The notes beneath the pieces were generated by a model. That model was given only the letters and a program-made list of their open reading frames with translations. It searched no databases and was not told where the DNA came from. Positions 51,321-63,122 of a stretch of DNA of 64,000 bases are shown here, piece after piece. The DNA is from Erwinia piriflorinigrans CFBP 5888. GTDB lineage: Bacteria > Pseudomonadota > Gammaproteobacteria > Enterobacterales > Enterobacteriaceae. How positions within the stretch are numbered: position 1 is the stretch's first letter; each line of letters starts with the position of its first letter. The translations under genes and the position numbers were made by a program. Location: assembly GCF_001050515.1 (NCBI RefSeq), contig NZ_CAHS01000013.1:295860-359859 (forward strand), given 5' to 3'.

Positions 51321-52487
51321 ATGAACTTACACGAGTATCAGGCAAAGCAGTTGTTTGCACGGTATGGCTTACCGGCACCCACCGGTTATGCCTGCACAAC
51401 GCCACGCGAAGCAGAAGAAGCCGCCTCCAAGATTGGTGCTGGCCCGTGGGTAGTGAAATGTCAGGTTCATGCCGGTGGCCGTGGTAAAGCGGGCGGTGTG
51501 AAGGTGGTAAACAGTAAAGAAGATATCCGTGCTTTTGCCGAAAACTGGTTGGGTAAACGTCTGGTGACCTATCAGACAGATGCCAACGGTCAGCCTGTTA
51601 ACCAGATCCTGGTTGAAGCCGCTACCGATATCGACAAAGAACTGTATCTTGGCGCAGTTGTCGATCGTGGTACCCGCCGCGTGGTGTTTATGGCTTCCAC
51701 CGAGGGTGGGGTAGAAATCGAAAAGGTAGCGGAAGAAACCCCGCACCTGATCCACAAAATGGCGCTCGATCCACTGACCGGCCCGCAGCCTTATCAGGGG
51801 CGTGAGCTGGCGTTCAAGCTGGGTCTGACCGGTAAGCAGGTTGGTCAGTTCACCAAAATCTTTATGGGTCTGGCTACGCTGTTCCTGGAGCGCGATCTGG
51901 CTCTGGTTGAGATCAACCCACTGGTGATCACCAAGCAGGGCGATCTGGTGTGTCTGGACGGAAAACTGACGGCCGACGGTAATGCGCTGTTCCGCCAGCC
52001 GGATCTGCGCGAAATGCGTGATCCAAGTCAGGAAGATTCGCGTGAAGCACATGCTGCCCAGTGGGAACTGAACTATGTTGCGCTGGAAGGTAACATTGGT
52101 TGCATGGTAAACGGTGCAGGCTTGGCGATGGGCACGATGGATATCGTGAAGCTAAGCGGTGGACAGCCAGCGAACTTCCTCGACGTTGGCGGCGGCGCGA
52201 CCAAAGAGCGCGTGACCGAAGCCTTTAAAATCATTCTGTCTGACGACGCGGTAAAAGCGGTGTTCGTTAACATCTTCGGCGGTATCGTGCGCTGCGACCT
52301 GATCGCAGATGGGATCATCGGTGCCGTGGCGGAAGTGGGCGTTAACGTGCCGGTGGTGGTTCGTCTGGAAGGGAACAATGCCGAGCTGGGTGCCAGAAAA
52401 CTGGCCGACAGCGGCCTGAATATTATTGCAGCAACCAGCCTGAGCGACGCGGCGCAGCGCGTTGTTGCCGCAGCGGAGGGTAAATAA
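51321..52487 (+). CDS. sucC: succinyl-CoA synthetase beta subunit SucC
   Basis: ADP-forming subunit with ATP-grasp fold. It has 388 residues, the E. coli length: [57 protein letters not shown], and the C-terminal CoA-ligase-like domain ([37 protein letters not shown]). Its stop overlaps the sucD ATG by one base. Confidence 0.98.
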   Translation: MNLHEYQAKQLFARYGLPAPTGYACTTPREAEEAASKIGAGPWVVKCQVHAGGRGKAGGVKVVNSKEDIRAFAENWLGKRLVTYQTDANGQPVNQILVEAATDIDKELYLGAVVDRGTRRVVFMASTEGGVEIEKVAEETPHLIHKMALDPLTGPQPYQGRELAFKLGLTGKQVGQFTKIFMGLATLFLERDLALVEINPLVITKQGDLVCLDGKLTADGNALFRQPDLREMRDPSQEDSREAHAAQWELNYVALEGNIGCMVNGAGLAMGTMDIVKLSGGQPANFLDVGGGATKERVTEAFKIILSDDAVKAVFVNIFGGIVRCDLIADGIIGAVAEVGVNVPVVVRLEGNNAELGARKLADSGLNIIAATSLSDAAQRVVAAAEGK

Positions 52488-53359
52488 TGTCTATTTTGAT
52501 CGATAAAAACACGAAGGTAATCTGCCAAGGCTTCACCGGTGGCCAGGGGACTTTCCACTCCGAGCAGGCGCTGGCATACGGTACTCAGTTGGTGGGTGGC
52601 GTCACTCCCGGCAAGGGCGGTACTGAGCATCTTGGTCTGCCGGTGTTTAATACCGTGCGCGAAGCGGTCGACGCGACGGGCGCAACCGCATCGGTCATCT
52701 ACGTTCCGGCTCCGTTCTGCAAAGACGGTATCCTGGAAGCCATTGAAGCGGGCATCAAGCTGATCATTACCATTACCGAAGGCATTCCGACTCTGGATAT
52801 GCTGACGGTGAAGGTGAAACTGGATGAAGCCGGTGTGCGGATGATCGGTCCAAACTGCCCGGGTGTGATCACACCTGGTGCCTGTAAGATTGGCATTATG
52901 CCTGGCCATATTCACCAGCCGGGCCGCATCGGTATCGTTTCCCGTTCAGGGACTTTGACCTATGAAGCGGTCAAGCAGACCACTGATATCGGTTACGGCC
53001 AGTCAACCTGCGTGGGTATTGGCGGCGATCCGATCCCCGGTTCAAACTTTATCGATATTCTGAAGCTGTTCCAGGATGACCCGCAGACGGAAGCGATCGT
53101 GATGATCGGGGAAATCGGCGGTAGTGCTGAAGAAGAAGCGGCAGCATTTATTAAAGAGCACGTCACCAAGCCGGTGGTGGGTTATATCGCTGGTGTGACC
53201 GCGCCGAAGGGCAAACGTATGGGCCACGCCGGTGCCATTATCGCCGGCGGTAAAGGCACGGCAGACGAGAAGTTCGCTGCGCTGGAAGCGGCCGGTGTGA
53301 AAACCGTCCGTAGCCTTGCCGATATCGGTGATGCTGTGAAAGCGGTACTACCACAGTAA
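52487..53359 (+). CDS. sucD: succinyl-CoA synthetase alpha subunit SucD
   Basis: CoA-binding subunit that carries the phosphohistidine intermediate. It has 290 residues: an N-terminal Rossmann domain ([20 protein letters not shown]), [25 protein letters not shown] and the phospho-His in [18 protein letters not shown]. Last gene of the sdh-suc operon; a terminator follows 31 bases later. Confidence 0.98.
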   Translation: MSILIDKNTKVICQGFTGGQGTFHSEQALAYGTQLVGGVTPGKGGTEHLGLPVFNTVREAVDATGATASVIYVPAPFCKDGILEAIEAGIKLIITITEGIPTLDMLTVKVKLDEAGVRMIGPNCPGVITPGACKIGIMPGHIHQPGRIGIVSRSGTLTYEAVKQTTDIGYGQSTCVGIGGDPIPGSNFIDILKLFQDDPQTEAIVMIGEIGGSAEEEAAAFIKEHVTKPVVGYIAGVTAPKGKRMGHAGAIIAGGKGTADEKFAALEAAGVKTVRSLADIGDAVKAVLPQ

Positions 53360-53390
53360 ATTCGCCTGGTATTAAAAATATTTAACAATT

Positions 53391-53413
53391 AGCCACCTTC
53401 GGGTGGCTTTTTT
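53391..53413 (+). terminator. sdh-suc operon terminator, possible SdhX 3' end
   Basis: AGCCACC, loop TTCG, GGTGGCT and six T. In E. coli the 3' UTR of this operon yields the small RNA SdhX (RybD); the same position here could do so, but I cannot confirm sequence likeness. Confidence 0.9.
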
Positions 53414-53975
53414 ACGTCAATCTCTGCCATATTATTATTCATATCAGACTGCCGATCTGGGATGAATAAAAATAGATGCATGCCGGGAATTTCGTTCTTA
53501 ACTTTTTTGCGTTGATTTTTTTTCATTTGAGTAAGATAAGGTACACGCCTGCTTAACATTACCTTCGCGCTATCATACATCTGTCCCGTCAAATATTGTT
53601 CTATATCAATGTTGCGCCAGTTATTTATTGGCTATATTTCTGGCGTATTACCGCTTAATTCGATTAAATGGGGTCGTGATAATTATCGGGGTATTAATTC
53701 ATTAATAATTAATATATTTAGTTAGAAATAAGACGGTCTTCATAAAATAGCTTAATCAGGGGCTGGCAGAGTCCTGAGAAGATCATGATTGATACAGTGA
53801 TGGTTTGAAATATTAAGTTGCTCTTGAGTTATCTGGCTCAGGCTTTCTGTTTTGGGTCAGGAACGACTATAAAATACAAAATTCTCGTTATTCATTGTGA
53901 AGTCACCGAATATTGTTGAGGTGGTTGACTCAGCATGGCTTCTGACAGCACCCACTTGCTAAGCAAGGAGTTAAT
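53414..53975. promoter_or_regulatory. cydA upstream region, 562 bp, no gene seen
   Basis: Very A/T-rich, notably near 53600-53730 (repeated TTAAT and ATTAAT tracts), with no credible reading frame. In E. coli the cydAB promoters here respond to ArcA and Fnr; ArcA-type sites are plausible but cannot be placed by eye. The mngR/mngAB genes found nearby in E. coli K-12 are absent. Confidence 0.6.
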
Positions 53976-55556
53976 ATGTTGGATATTGTCGAACTGTCGC
54001 GTTTACAGTTTGCATTAACAGCGATGTATCATTTCCTGTTTGTACCTTTGACGCTGGGCATGGCATTTTTATTAGCCATTATGGAAAGTGTCTATGTCTT
54101 GTCCGGCAAGCAAATTTATAAAGACATGACCAAGTTTTGGGGCAAGTTGTTTGGTATTAACTTTGCCCTGGGCGTGGCAACCGGACTCACTATGGAGTTT
54201 CAGTTTGGCACTAACTGGTCCTATTACTCGCATTATGTTGGGGATATATTTGGCGCCCCGTTGGCCATCGAAGGTTTAATGGCCTTTTTCCTTGAATCCA
54301 CCTTTGTCGGATTGTTCTTTTTCGGCTGGGACAGGCTGGGTAAAGTACAGCATTTGGCGGTCACCTGGCTGGTCGCTCTCGGCTCTAACCTTTCGGCATT
54401 ATGGATACTGGTGGCCAACGGCTGGATGCAGAACCCGGTGGCGTCGGAATTTAACTTCGAAACGATGCGTATGGAGATGGTCAGCTTCTCTGAACTGGTG
54501 CTGAATCCGGTTGCACAGGTGAAATTTGTCCATACCGTTGCCGCCGGTTATACCTGCGGCGCTATGTTTGTTCTTGGCATCAGTGCTTATTATTTGCTGC
54601 GTGGCCGCGATACGGCTTTTGCTAAACGTTCATTTGCCATTGCCGCCAGTTTTGGCATGGCCGCGATCCTCTCTGTGATTGTGCTTGGCGATGAATCTGG
54701 CTATGAAGTGGGTGACGTACAAAAGACGAAACTCGCAGCGATAGAAGCCGAATGGGAAACCCAGCCTGCCCCTGCCGCTTTCACCCTGTTCGGTTTACCT
54801 GACCAGAATGCGCAACAGAATCACTATGCGGTACAGATCCCCTGGGCGCTTGGCCTGGTGGCGACGCGTTCCACGGATAAGCAGGTCACCGGCCTTAAAC
54901 AACTGATGGAAGAGCATGAGGTACGTATCCGTAATGGTATCAAGGCCTGGGTGATGTTGCAGGAATTGCGCAGCGGAAATCAGGATCCCGCCTTGCGTGT
55001 TGCGTTTAATGCTGCGAAACAGGATCTTGGTTACGGGCTGCTGCTGAAACGTTATACCCCTGATGTGGCCGCTGCCAGTGAGGAGCAGATACGACAAGCG
55101 ACAAAAGATTCTATCCCGCGTGTGGCTCCGCTCTATTTCTCCTTCCGTATTATGGTGGGATGTGGCGTGCTGATGCTGCTGATTATTGCCCTGTCATTCT
55201 GGTCAGTGATACGTAACCGTATTGGTCAGCGTCCAACGCTGTTGAAGTGCGCGTTATTTGCCATTCCCTTGCCCTGGATTGCGATTGAATCGGGTTGGTT
55301 TGTTGCTGAATACGGTCGCCAGCCGTGGGCGATCGGTGAAGTTCTGCCGACGGCAGTAGCAAACTCCTCCCTAACGGTGGGTGACCTGCTCTTTTCAATG
55401 GGGCTGATTTGCGGTCTTTATACGCTGTTCCTGGTCGCCGAAATGTATCTGATGTTTAAATTTGCCCGCCTGGGACCGAGCAGCTTGAAAACTGGACGTT
55501 ATCACTACGAGCTTTCCAGCCCTCTCCACGCTAAGTCAGGAGCCTATAAATGTTAA
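53976..55556 (+). CDS. cydA: cytochrome bd-I ubiquinol oxidase subunit I
   Basis: High-affinity terminal oxidase subunit that carries hemes b558, b595 and d. It has 526 residues, four more than recalled for E. coli. H19 ([13 protein letters not shown]) is the expected heme ligand, with [27 protein letters not shown] and the Q loop (about 250-380). Near the C-terminus, [12 protein letters not shown] is conserved. It overlaps cydB by seven bases. Confidence 0.97.
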   Translation: MLDIVELSRLQFALTAMYHFLFVPLTLGMAFLLAIMESVYVLSGKQIYKDMTKFWGKLFGINFALGVATGLTMEFQFGTNWSYYSHYVGDIFGAPLAIEGLMAFFLESTFVGLFFFGWDRLGKVQHLAVTWLVALGSNLSALWILVANGWMQNPVASEFNFETMRMEMVSFSELVLNPVAQVKFVHTVAAGYTCGAMFVLGISAYYLLRGRDTAFAKRSFAIAASFGMAAILSVIVLGDESGYEVGDVQKTKLAAIEAEWETQPAPAAFTLFGLPDQNAQQNHYAVQIPWALGLVATRSTDKQVTGLKQLMEEHEVRIRNGIKAWVMLQELRSGNQDPALRVAFNAAKQDLGYGLLLKRYTPDVAAASEEQIRQATKDSIPRVAPLYFSFRIMVGCGVLMLLIIALSFWSVIRNRIGQRPTLLKCALFAIPLPWIAIESGWFVAEYGRQPWAIGEVLPTAVANSSLTVGDLLFSMGLICGLYTLFLVAEMYLMFKFARLGPSSLKTGRYHYELSSPLHAKSGAYKC

Positions 55557-56689
55557 CTTATGAACTGATGCGGTTTATCTGGTGGCTGTTAATTGGCATT
55601 CTACTGATTGGTTTTGCCGTCGCCGATGGCTTTGATATGGGCGTAGGAATGTTGACGCGTATTCTTGGGCGCACCGATACCGAACGCCGGATTATGATCA
55701 ACAGCATCGCTCCGCACTGGGACGGGAATCAGGTATGGCTTATTACCGCTGGAGGAGCGCTGTTTGCGGCCTGGCCGATGGTCTACGCAGCTGCTTTCTC
55801 TGGGTTCTATGTGGCGATGATACTGGTGCTGGCTGCACTGTTCTTTCGTCCGATCGGTTTTGATTATCGTTCGAAAATTGAAGACATGCGCTGGCGTACT
55901 CTGTGGGACTGGGGCATTTTTATTGGCAGCTTTGTCCCCCCGTTAGTGATTGGAGTTGCCTTTGGCAACCTGCTGCAAGGGGTGCCTTTCCATATCGATA
56001 ACGATCTGCGTCTGTTCTACAGCGGTAACTTCTTTCAGCTGTTGAACCCGTTCGGGCTGCTGGTAGGGATAGTGAGTGTGACGATGATCCTGACCCAGGG
56101 AGCAACCTACCTGCAAATGCGTACCGTTGGCGAACTGCATCAGCGCTCCTGTAAGACTGCGCAAATTGCGGCGCTGGTCATGATGCTGTGCTTTGCGCTG
56201 GCGGGGATCTGGGTGAGATATGGCATCGATGGATATCTATTGACGTCAGCATTGGATCATAATGCGCCATCCAACCCGCTGGTGAAAGAAGTCGCACGCC
56301 AGGCCGGAGCCTGGATGCTGAACTTCAATGCAACTCCGATTCTTTGGGCCATCCCGATGTTGGGGATGGTATTGCCGGTATTCACCATCATCTGTTCACG
56401 ATATGAAAAAGGCGCTGCGGCTTTCATCTTTTCTTCGTTAACGCTGGCTTGCGTGATCATGACTGCGGGCGTGGCAATGTTTCCGTTTGTCATGCCTTCC
56501 AGCCTGTCCCCCGCGATGAGTCTGACCATGTGGGATGCGACTTCAACCCTGTTGACGTTGAAAGTGATGACCGTGGCAGCGCTCATTTTCGTACCGATTA
56601 TCCTGGCTTATACAACCTGGTGTTACTACAAGATGTTTGGTCGTTTGACGAAAGAGCAAATTGAAAATAACAGCCATTCCCTCTACTAA
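55550..56689 (+). CDS. cydB: cytochrome bd-I ubiquinol oxidase subunit II
   Basis: Second large membrane subunit, 379 residues as in E. coli. It starts [33 protein letters not shown] and includes [27 protein letters not shown] and FPFVMPSS. Its ATG lies in the last codons of cydA. cydX follows after 15 bases. Confidence 0.97.
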   Translation: MLTYELMRFIWWLLIGILLIGFAVADGFDMGVGMLTRILGRTDTERRIMINSIAPHWDGNQVWLITAGGALFAAWPMVYAAAFSGFYVAMILVLAALFFRPIGFDYRSKIEDMRWRTLWDWGIFIGSFVPPLVIGVAFGNLLQGVPFHIDNDLRLFYSGNFFQLLNPFGLLVGIVSVTMILTQGATYLQMRTVGELHQRSCKTAQIAALVMMLCFALAGIWVRYGIDGYLLTSALDHNAPSNPLVKEVARQAGAWMLNFNATPILWAIPMLGMVLPVFTIICSRYEKGAAAFIFSSLTLACVIMTAGVAMFPFVMPSSLSPAMSLTMWDATSTLLTLKVMTVAALIFVPIILAYTTWCYYKMFGRLTKEQIENNSHSLY

Positions 56690-56704
56690 AAAAGGATCGT
56701 CATT

Positions 56705-56812
56705 ATGTGGTATTTTGCCTGGGTTCTTGGCACGTTACTGGCCTGCGGCTGCGGAATTATTACGGCTCTGGCGCTGGAGCAAGCAGAAGCACAGACCGGG
56801 AGTGACGAATAA
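56705..56812 (+). CDS. cydX: cytochrome bd-I small subunit CydX, 35 residues
   Basis: Single-helix accessory subunit needed for stable hemes in CydAB. The sequence starts MWYFAWVLGTLLACGCG and ends in an acidic tail (TGSDE). Compared with the recalled E. coli CydX, the N-terminal MWYFAW-LGTLLAC is kept and the tail is shorter. AAAGGATC precedes the ATG. In E. coli ybgE would follow; here there is none. Confidence 0.95.
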   Translation: MWYFAWVLGTLLACGCGIITALALEQAEAQTGSDE

Positions 56813-56854
56813 TCCTGATGACAAAGGTTAGCTCTCGTCTTTAGCAAGTATAAC

Positions 56855-56879
56855 GGGGCCCGTACAGGGCCCCTGTCTA
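56855..56879 (+). terminator. hairpin after cydX
   Basis: GGGGCCC (56855-56861), a five-base loop and GGGCCCC (56867-56873), then a T-containing stretch. A probable weak terminator ahead of the ybgC-tol promoter region. Confidence 0.6.
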
Positions 56880-57055
56880 TGGAAGTGGCTAGATTGTTTG
56901 TTAATGATTGTTTAACAAATATGCTAAAATTAACGAAGTTGTAAGCGTGTAATAATTATTTTCACTCCCCTATGGCAACCCATTCCCAAGGCGTATGCTC
57001 TTGCGTATAGTAGCAACGTTTTCCTGACCAACGTTTAGCAATATCGGGATGTAGA

Positions 57056-58143
<1,088 letters not shown>

Positions 58144-58155
58144 GTCGGAGGTTAT

Positions 58156-58584
58156 ATGGCCAGAAGACGTGGTCGCGGTCGCCGCGAAGTCAAATCCGAG
58201 ATCAATATTGTGCCGCTGCTGGACGTGCTGTTGGTACTGTTGCTGATATTCATGGCAACAGCGCCGATTATCACCCAGAGCGTTGAGGTCGATTTACCGG
58301 ACGCAACAGATTCTAAAACCGTCTCCAGTAATGATAATCCACCGGTCATTGTGGAAGTTTCTGGCGTAGGGCAGTACAGCCTGGTTGTCGATCATGACCG
58401 GATGGAGCAGTTGCCGGCAGAACAGGTCGTTGCCGAAGCGCAGAGCCGCCTGACGGCTAATCCTAAGACGGTATTCCTTATTGGCGGAGCCAAAGAGGTT
58501 CCTTATGAGGAAATCATTAAGGCATTGAACTTGCTGCATCAGGCGGGCGTGAAGTCTGTTGGATTGATGACGCAGCCGATTTAA
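58156..58584 (+). CDS. tolR: Tol-Pal proton channel subunit TolR
   Basis: A 142-residue inner-membrane protein with one helix. The proton-carrying aspartate is in NIVPLLDVLLVLLLIFMATAPI; the periplasmic domain resembles ExbD (KTVFLIGGAKEVPYEEIIKALNLLHQAGVKSVGLMTQP). It sits between tolQ and tolA. Confidence 0.97.
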   Translation: MARRRGRGRREVKSEINIVPLLDVLLVLLLIFMATAPIITQSVEVDLPDATDSKTVSSNDNPPVIVEVSGVGQYSLVVDHDRMEQLPAEQVVAEAQSRLTANPKTVFLIGGAKEVPYEEIIKALNLLHQAGVKSVGLMTQPI

Positions 58585-58613
58585 TTCATACGAACCGTTT
58601 TTGGGAACCGACA

Positions 58614-59864
58614 GTGTCGAAGGCAACCGAGCAAAACGATAAGTTAAAACGTGCCATAACCCTATCAGTGATCCTGCATATCATATTGATTGCACTACTG
58701 ATATGGAGCTCGTTTGACGAAAATATAGATGCCAGTGGCGGTGGCGGCGGCGGTAGCGATATCGATGCCGTTATGGTTGATCCGGGCGCAGTGGTAGAGC
58801 AGTATAATCGTCAGAAAAATCAGCAAAGCGACAGCCAGCGTGCAGAGCAACAGCGTGATAAGCAGGCGAAACTGCAGGCGGAAGAGTTGCAGCAGAAGCA
58901 GGCCGCTGAACAGCAGCGTCTGAAGCAGGTCGAGAAAGAGCGTCTTCAGGCTCAGGAAGAGGCGAAGCAGCAGGCTGCCGAACAGAAACAAGCGGCGGAA
59001 GACGCTAAGCAAGCCGCAGCTGAAGCACAGAAACAGGCGGCGGAAGACGCTAAAAAAGCGGCTACTGAAGCGCAGAAACAGGCGGCGGAAGAGGCTAAAA
59101 AAGCGGCGGCTGAAGCACAGAAACAGGCGGCGGAAAAAGCTAAGCAAGCTGCAGCTGATGCACAGAAAAAAGCGGCAGAAGAAGCTAAACAAGTAGCGGC
59201 TGACGCTAAGAAACAGGCTGAGACTGAAGCTAAACAGGCGGCCGCACAAGCCGCTAAAGCAAAAGCAGCTACCGACGCGAAAGCTAAAGCGGCGGCAGAG
59301 GCGAAAGCGGCTCAGGAAGCGAAAGAGCAGGCCGCTGCCGAGGCCAAAGCGCAAGCGGCGGAAGCCGCGAAAGAGAAAGCGGCAGCCGCCGCGAAGGCAA
59401 AAGCTGATGCTGCCGCGAAGGCAAAAGCCGCAGCGGATGCGAAAAAGAAAGCGGCTGCTGAAGCGGCGAAAGAATCCGGCGACGTCGGTGACCTTCTGGG
59501 CGATCTCACCGCGGGCAAAAACGCACCGAAGTCGGGCAAGGCTGCCGGCGGAGGCGGTGCCGCAGGGCAGGGCCAGCAGAAGAAAGCGGGCGCATCGGGT
59601 GCCGAAATTAACAGTTATCTGGGTCAGGTGAAAGGCGCGATCGAAAGCAAGTTTTACGACGCTGACACCTTTGCAGGCAAGACCTGTGATGTACACATTA
59701 AACTGGCTCCTGACGGACTGCTCATTTCTGCCACTGGGGCAGGAGGCGATTCAGCGCTTTGTCAGGCGGCAATTAATGCGGCGCGTATGGCTAAAATCCC
59801 CAAACCCCCGAGTCAGGATGTTTGGCAGGCGGTGAAAGAGGCCACTCTCGAATTTAAGCCGTAA
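58614..59864 (+). CDS. tolA: Tol-Pal periplasm-spanning protein TolA
   Basis: Links the TolQR motor to TolB/Pal. It has 416 residues: domain I with one helix (about 14-33), then a glycine hinge (ASGGGGGGS); domain II, a long alanine/lysine/glutamate helix (about 65-290) containing five 15-residue repeats; domain III from about 325, with C358 and C383, which likely form a disulfide. The start is GTG at 58614. The length of domain II is the main variable against E. coli. Confidence 0.96.
   Translation: MSKATEQNDKLKRAITLSVILHIILIALLIWSSFDENIDASGGGGGGSDIDAVMVDPGAVVEQYNRQKNQQSDSQRAEQQRDKQAKLQAEELQQKQAAEQQRLKQVEKERLQAQEEAKQQAAEQKQAAEDAKQAAAEAQKQAAEDAKKAATEAQKQAAEEAKKAAAEAQKQAAEKAKQAAADAQKKAAEEAKQVAADAKKQAETEAKQAAAQAAKAKAATDAKAKAAAEAKAAQEAKEQAAAEAKAQAAEAAKEKAAAAAKAKADAAAKAKAAADAKKKAAAEAAKESGDVGDLLGDLTAGKNAPKSGKAAGGGGAAGQGQQKKAGASGAEINSYLGQVKGAIESKFYDADTFAGKTCDVHIKLAPDGLLISATGAGGDSALCQAAINAARMAKIPKPPSQDVWQAVKEATLEFKP
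58986..59210 (+). repeat. five tandem 45-bp repeats in tolA domain II
   Basis: They encode five units of the pattern KQAAE-AK-AA-EAQ, residues 125-199 of TolA, in frame. Unit number probably varies between strains by replication slippage, changing the helix length. Confidence 0.85.
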
Positions 59865-59973
59865 GATTTTGCTAACCTGTGTGCTGTTGAACTATGTTAA
59901 ACAGGTCGTACTCTTAGGATAGTTGATAAATAGCTAATTATCGTGGGTGTGATACCCAGATAAGGGAGAAATA

Positions 59974-61266
59974 ATGAAGCAGGCATTTCGTGTAGCGCTG
60001 AGCGTTTTAATGCTGTTTGTGGCGGTTGCGCATGCAGAAGTACGCATTGAAATTACTCAGGGTGTGAACACCGCTCGTCCTATTGGCGTTGTGCCATTTA
60101 AATGGGACGGCCCAGGTGCCGCGCCGGAAGACATTGGTGGCATCGTTGCTGCGGATTTACGTAATAGTGGTAAATTTAATCCAATCGATCGTGCACGTTT
60201 ACCGCAACAGCCCACTTCGGTAGCGGAAGTGCAGCCTGCGGCCTGGACCGCGCTGGGCATTGATGCGGTTGTTGTTGGGCAGGTTCAGCCAGGGGCTGAC
60301 GGCAGCTATACGGTCTCTTATCAGTTGGTTGATACATCTGGAAATCCGGGGGCGGTGCTGGCTCAGAACCAGTTCAAAGTCACCAAGCAGTGGTTGCGTT
60401 ATGCTGCGCACAGCGCCAGCGATGAGAGTTTTGAAAAACTGACAGCAATTAAAGGTGCATTCCGTACCCGTATCGCCTATGTTGTGCAGACTAACGGCGG
60501 TCAGTTCCCATACGAACTGCGTGTTTCTGATTATGATGGCTACAACCAGTTTGTTGTGCACCGCTCGCCACAGCCGTTGATGTCTCCGGCCTGGTCGCCT
60601 GACGGTAGCAAAGTTGCTTATGTGACCTTTGAAAGCGGCAAGTCTGCGCTAGTTATTCAGACTCTGGCAAATGGTGCAATCAGGCAGGTCGCCTCTTTCC
60701 CACGGCACAATGGCGCACCGTCATTTTCACCGGATGGCAGCAAGCTGGCGTTTGCATTGTCTAAAACCGGAAGCCTGAATATTTATGTAATGGATGTTGG
60801 ATCTGGTCAGATTAGTCAAATTACCGACGGCCGTTACAACAGCACAGAGCCTACATGGTTCCCGGATAGTCAGAGCCTGGCTTACACTTCCGATCAGGCA
60901 GGCAGGCCACAAATTTATAAAATCGGCGTTAACGGCGGCACTGCCCAACGCATTACCTGGGAAGGTTCACAAAACCAGGATGCGGACGTTAGCTCCGATG
61001 GCAAATCTATGGTGATGATTAGCACCAATAGCGGCGCTCAACACGTCGCTCGACAAGATCTGGTAACCGGAGCCGTTCAAAAACTAACGGACACGTTCCT
61101 GGATGAGACGCCAAGTCTCGCACCTAACGGCACAATGGTAATCTATAGCTCCACTCAGGGCATGGGTTCCGTATTGCAGTTGGTTTCGACGGATGGGCGT
61201 TTCAAAGCGCGTCTTCCGGCAACTGATGGACAGGTAAAATTTCCTGCCTGGTCGCCGTATCTGTGA
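59974..61266 (+). CDS. tolB: Tol-Pal periplasmic beta-propeller TolB
   Basis: Periplasmic protein that binds Pal and the TolA C-terminus. It has 430 residues: a signal peptide ending VAHA (cleavage before EVRIEITQG, the TolA box), an N-terminal domain, then a propeller with repeated [33 protein letters not shown] and [11 protein letters not shown] blades. Confidence 0.97.
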   Translation: MKQAFRVALSVLMLFVAVAHAEVRIEITQGVNTARPIGVVPFKWDGPGAAPEDIGGIVAADLRNSGKFNPIDRARLPQQPTSVAEVQPAAWTALGIDAVVVGQVQPGADGSYTVSYQLVDTSGNPGAVLAQNQFKVTKQWLRYAAHSASDESFEKLTAIKGAFRTRIAYVVQTNGGQFPYELRVSDYDGYNQFVVHRSPQPLMSPAWSPDGSKVAYVTFESGKSALVIQTLANGAIRQVASFPRHNGAPSFSPDGSKLAFALSKTGSLNIYVMDVGSGQISQITDGRYNSTEPTWFPDSQSLAYTSDQAGRPQIYKIGVNGGTAQRITWEGSQNQDADVSSDGKSMVMISTNSGAQHVARQDLVTGAVQKLTDTFLDETPSLAPNGTMVIYSSTQGMGSVLQLVSTDGRFKARLPATDGQVKFPAWSPYL

Positions 61267-61310
61267 TGCATGTGTAAATATGTATGGCAAACTATAATAG
61301 GAATTAAAAA

Positions 61311-61829
61311 ATGCAACTGAATAAAGTGCTGAAAGGCTTCATGCTGGCACTGCCAGTTATCGCAGTAGCGGCATGTAGCTCTCACAAAAACAACAACAGC
61401 GACCAGACTAACGGAATGGGCTTGGACGGTTCTGCCAACAGCGGTATGAACAGCGGCAACATGTCTTCTGATGAGCAGGCTCGCCTGCAAATGCAGGAAC
61501 TGCAGAAAAACAACATCGTTTATTTCGGTCTGGACAAGTATGACATCCAGTCTGATTTCGCTCGGATGCTGGATGCGCACGCTAATTTCCTGCGTAGCAA
61601 CCCATCTTACAAAGTGACTATTGAAGGTCATGCGGATGAGCGCGGTACCCCTGAGTACAACATCGCCTTGGGCGAACGTCGTGCTTCAGCGGTCAAAATG
61701 TACCTGCAGGGTAAAGGCGTTGCTGAAGATCAGATCTCTATCGTTTCTTACGGTAAAGAAAAACCTGCAGTACTGGGTCACGACGAGTCAGCGTATGCTA
61801 AAAACCGTCGTGCCGTACTGGTATACTAA
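61311..61829 (+). CDS. pal: peptidoglycan-associated lipoprotein Pal
   Basis: Outer-membrane lipoprotein that binds peptidoglycan and TolB. It has 172 residues. The lipobox VAAC puts the lipidated cysteine at position 22, and the following SSH avoids the Asp+2 retention signal. After a Asn/Gly/Ser-rich linker comes the OmpA-like domain with [24 protein letters not shown]. Substrate of Lnt, encoded near 7 kb. Confidence 0.98.
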   Translation: MQLNKVLKGFMLALPVIAVAACSSHKNNNSDQTNGMGLDGSANSGMNSGNMSSDEQARLQMQELQKNNIVYFGLDKYDIQSDFARMLDAHANFLRSNPSYKVTIEGHADERGTPEYNIALGERRASAVKMYLQGKGVAEDQISIVSYGKEKPAVLGHDESAYAKNRRAVLVY

Positions 61830-61838
61830 GAGAGTCAC

Positions 61839-62648
61839 ATGATTAGTAGCTTCAGAACTCATCTCCTGAGTCTGTCGTTACTGATTGGCGTAGCGGCCCC
61901 CTGGGCCGCTAATGCCCAGGCATCAATCAGTAGCGTTGGCTCCGGCTCGGTTGAAGACCGTGTCACTACCCTTGAGCGTATTTCGAACGCTCAGGCTCAA
62001 CTCCTCCAGCAACTTCAACAGCAGCTTTCCGAAACGCAAAACGATATTGACGCTTTGCGCGGGCAGATCCAGGAAAACAGCTATCAGCTTAATCAGGTGG
62101 TTGAACGTCAGAAAGGCATATATCAGCAGATTGACAGTTTGACCAGCGGCGCTTCAAATGCCGCTGCGGCACCGTCGGGAAACGTTGATAAGGCTGCATC
62201 TGCAACGGACAGCGCCACAACAGATAACAAAGCGGGTAGCAACACCGCAGCAGCGTCTGTACCTGTTCAGAGCGGCGATGCCAACACTGACTATAATGCT
62301 GCGGTTGCATTGGTGCTGGAGAAAAAACAATACGATAGTGCTATTTCGGCTTTTCAGGCTTTTGTTAAGAATTACCCGGATTCAACCTACCAACCCAATG
62401 CTAACTATTGGCTGGGGCAGCTGAATTACAACAAAGGCAAAAAAGACGATGCGGCGTACTATTTCGCCACCGTGGTAAAAAAATATCCTAAGTCACCTAA
62501 AAGTGCTGATGCTCTGTTTAAGGTTGGGGTGATCATGCAGGAAAAGGGTGATAAGGCGAAAGCGAAAGCGGTTTATCAGCAGGTCATAAAGCTGTATCCG
62601 AATAGCGAGGCCGCGAAACTGTCTGAGAAGCGATCTGCAACGCTTTAA
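61839..62648 (+). CDS. cpoB: cell division coordinator CpoB (YbgF)
   Basis: Periplasmic protein that couples Tol energy to PBP1B during septation. It has 269 residues: a signal peptide (cleavage near ANAQA), a trimeric coiled coil (about 35-100, SSVGSGSVEDRVTTLERISNAQAQLLQQLQQQL), an Ala/Ser/Thr-rich linker, then TPR repeats (DYNAAVALVLEKKQYDSAISAFQAF, TYQPNANYWLGQLNYNKGKKDDAAYYF). Confidence 0.96.
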   Translation: MISSFRTHLLSLSLLIGVAAPWAANAQASISSVGSGSVEDRVTTLERISNAQAQLLQQLQQQLSETQNDIDALRGQIQENSYQLNQVVERQKGIYQQIDSLTSGASNAAAAPSGNVDKAASATDSATTDNKAGSNTAAASVPVQSGDANTDYNAAVALVLEKKQYDSAISAFQAFVKNYPDSTYQPNANYWLGQLNYNKGKKDDAAYYFATVVKKYPKSPKSADALFKVGVIMQEKGDKAKAKAVYQQVIKLYPNSEAAKLSEKRSATL

Positions 62649-62733
62649 AAGCGCTAAAGGGCCTGTTTTTGCCTGAATTATGCTCTTACCGCATGAAAGC
62701 TAAGCAGTTGGACTCTCAGTATTGAAATAGTGG

Positions 62734-62761
62734 TTGCGCTGGAAATTCAAATCAGTAATAT
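62734..62761 (+). promoter_or_regulatory. promoter of the lys-val tRNA array
   Basis: TTGCGC (62734-62739), 16 bases, TAATAT (62756-62761), then a G/C-rich discriminator as in stringently controlled stable-RNA promoters, about 45 bases before the first tRNA-Lys. Confidence 0.6.
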
Positions 62762-62811
62762 ATGCCGCCGTTGCCGGGGGATATGTTCAGAGGCTCCAGC
62801 AGCACAAAAGT

Positions 62812-62887
62812 GGGTCGTTAGCTCAGTTGGTAGAGCAGTTGACTTTTAATCAATTGGTCGCAGGTTCGAATCCTGCACGACCCACCA
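62812..62887 (+). tRNA. tRNA-Lys (TTT), copy 1
   Basis: 76-base tRNA with encoded CCA; the anticodon loop CTTTTAA gives TTT. Its sequence matches my recollection of E. coli tRNA-Lys. Confidence 0.96.
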
Positions 62888-63024
62888 CTTTAAAGTAGTA
62901 TACGGTGAAAACCGTGCAGGGTTCGAACCTGCAGCAGGTCGAGTCGAGCGAAAGCGAGACAACGTTGCCAGAGGCAACGACCCGCAGAGCGAGGCGTAGC
63001 CGAGTCATCCTGCACGACCCACCA
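62888..63024 (+). repeat. tRNA-Lys-linked repeat, unit 1 (137 bp)
   Basis: Directly follows tRNA-Lys copy 1. It contains an ACGGT/ACCGT hairpin, a T-arm-like hairpin (TGCAGG-GTTCGAA-CCTGCA) and GTTGCC-AGA-GGCAAC. It ends in TCCTGCACGACCCACCA, identical to the last 17 bases of tRNA-Lys. Confidence 0.85.
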
Positions 63025-63046
63025 CTTTAAAGATTTACAGAATTTC

Positions 63047-63122
63047 GGGTCGTTAGCTCAGTTGGTAGAGCAGTTGACTTTTAATCAATTGGTCGCAGGT
63101 TCGAATCCTGCACGACCCACCA
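63047..63122 (+). tRNA. tRNA-Lys (TTT), copy 2
   Basis: 76 bases, CCA encoded, identical to copy 1. Confidence 0.96.

Noticed and set aside
53389..53592. A 67-codon leftward frame downstream of sucD
   Set aside because: Overlaps the terminator stem and has no ribosome binding site or family likeness.
58695..59696. A 333-codon open frame antisense to tolA
   Set aside because: It mirrors the biased Ala/Lys/Glu codons of tolA and gives a low-complexity Arg/Leu/Phe/Ser product; no start context or family likeness.
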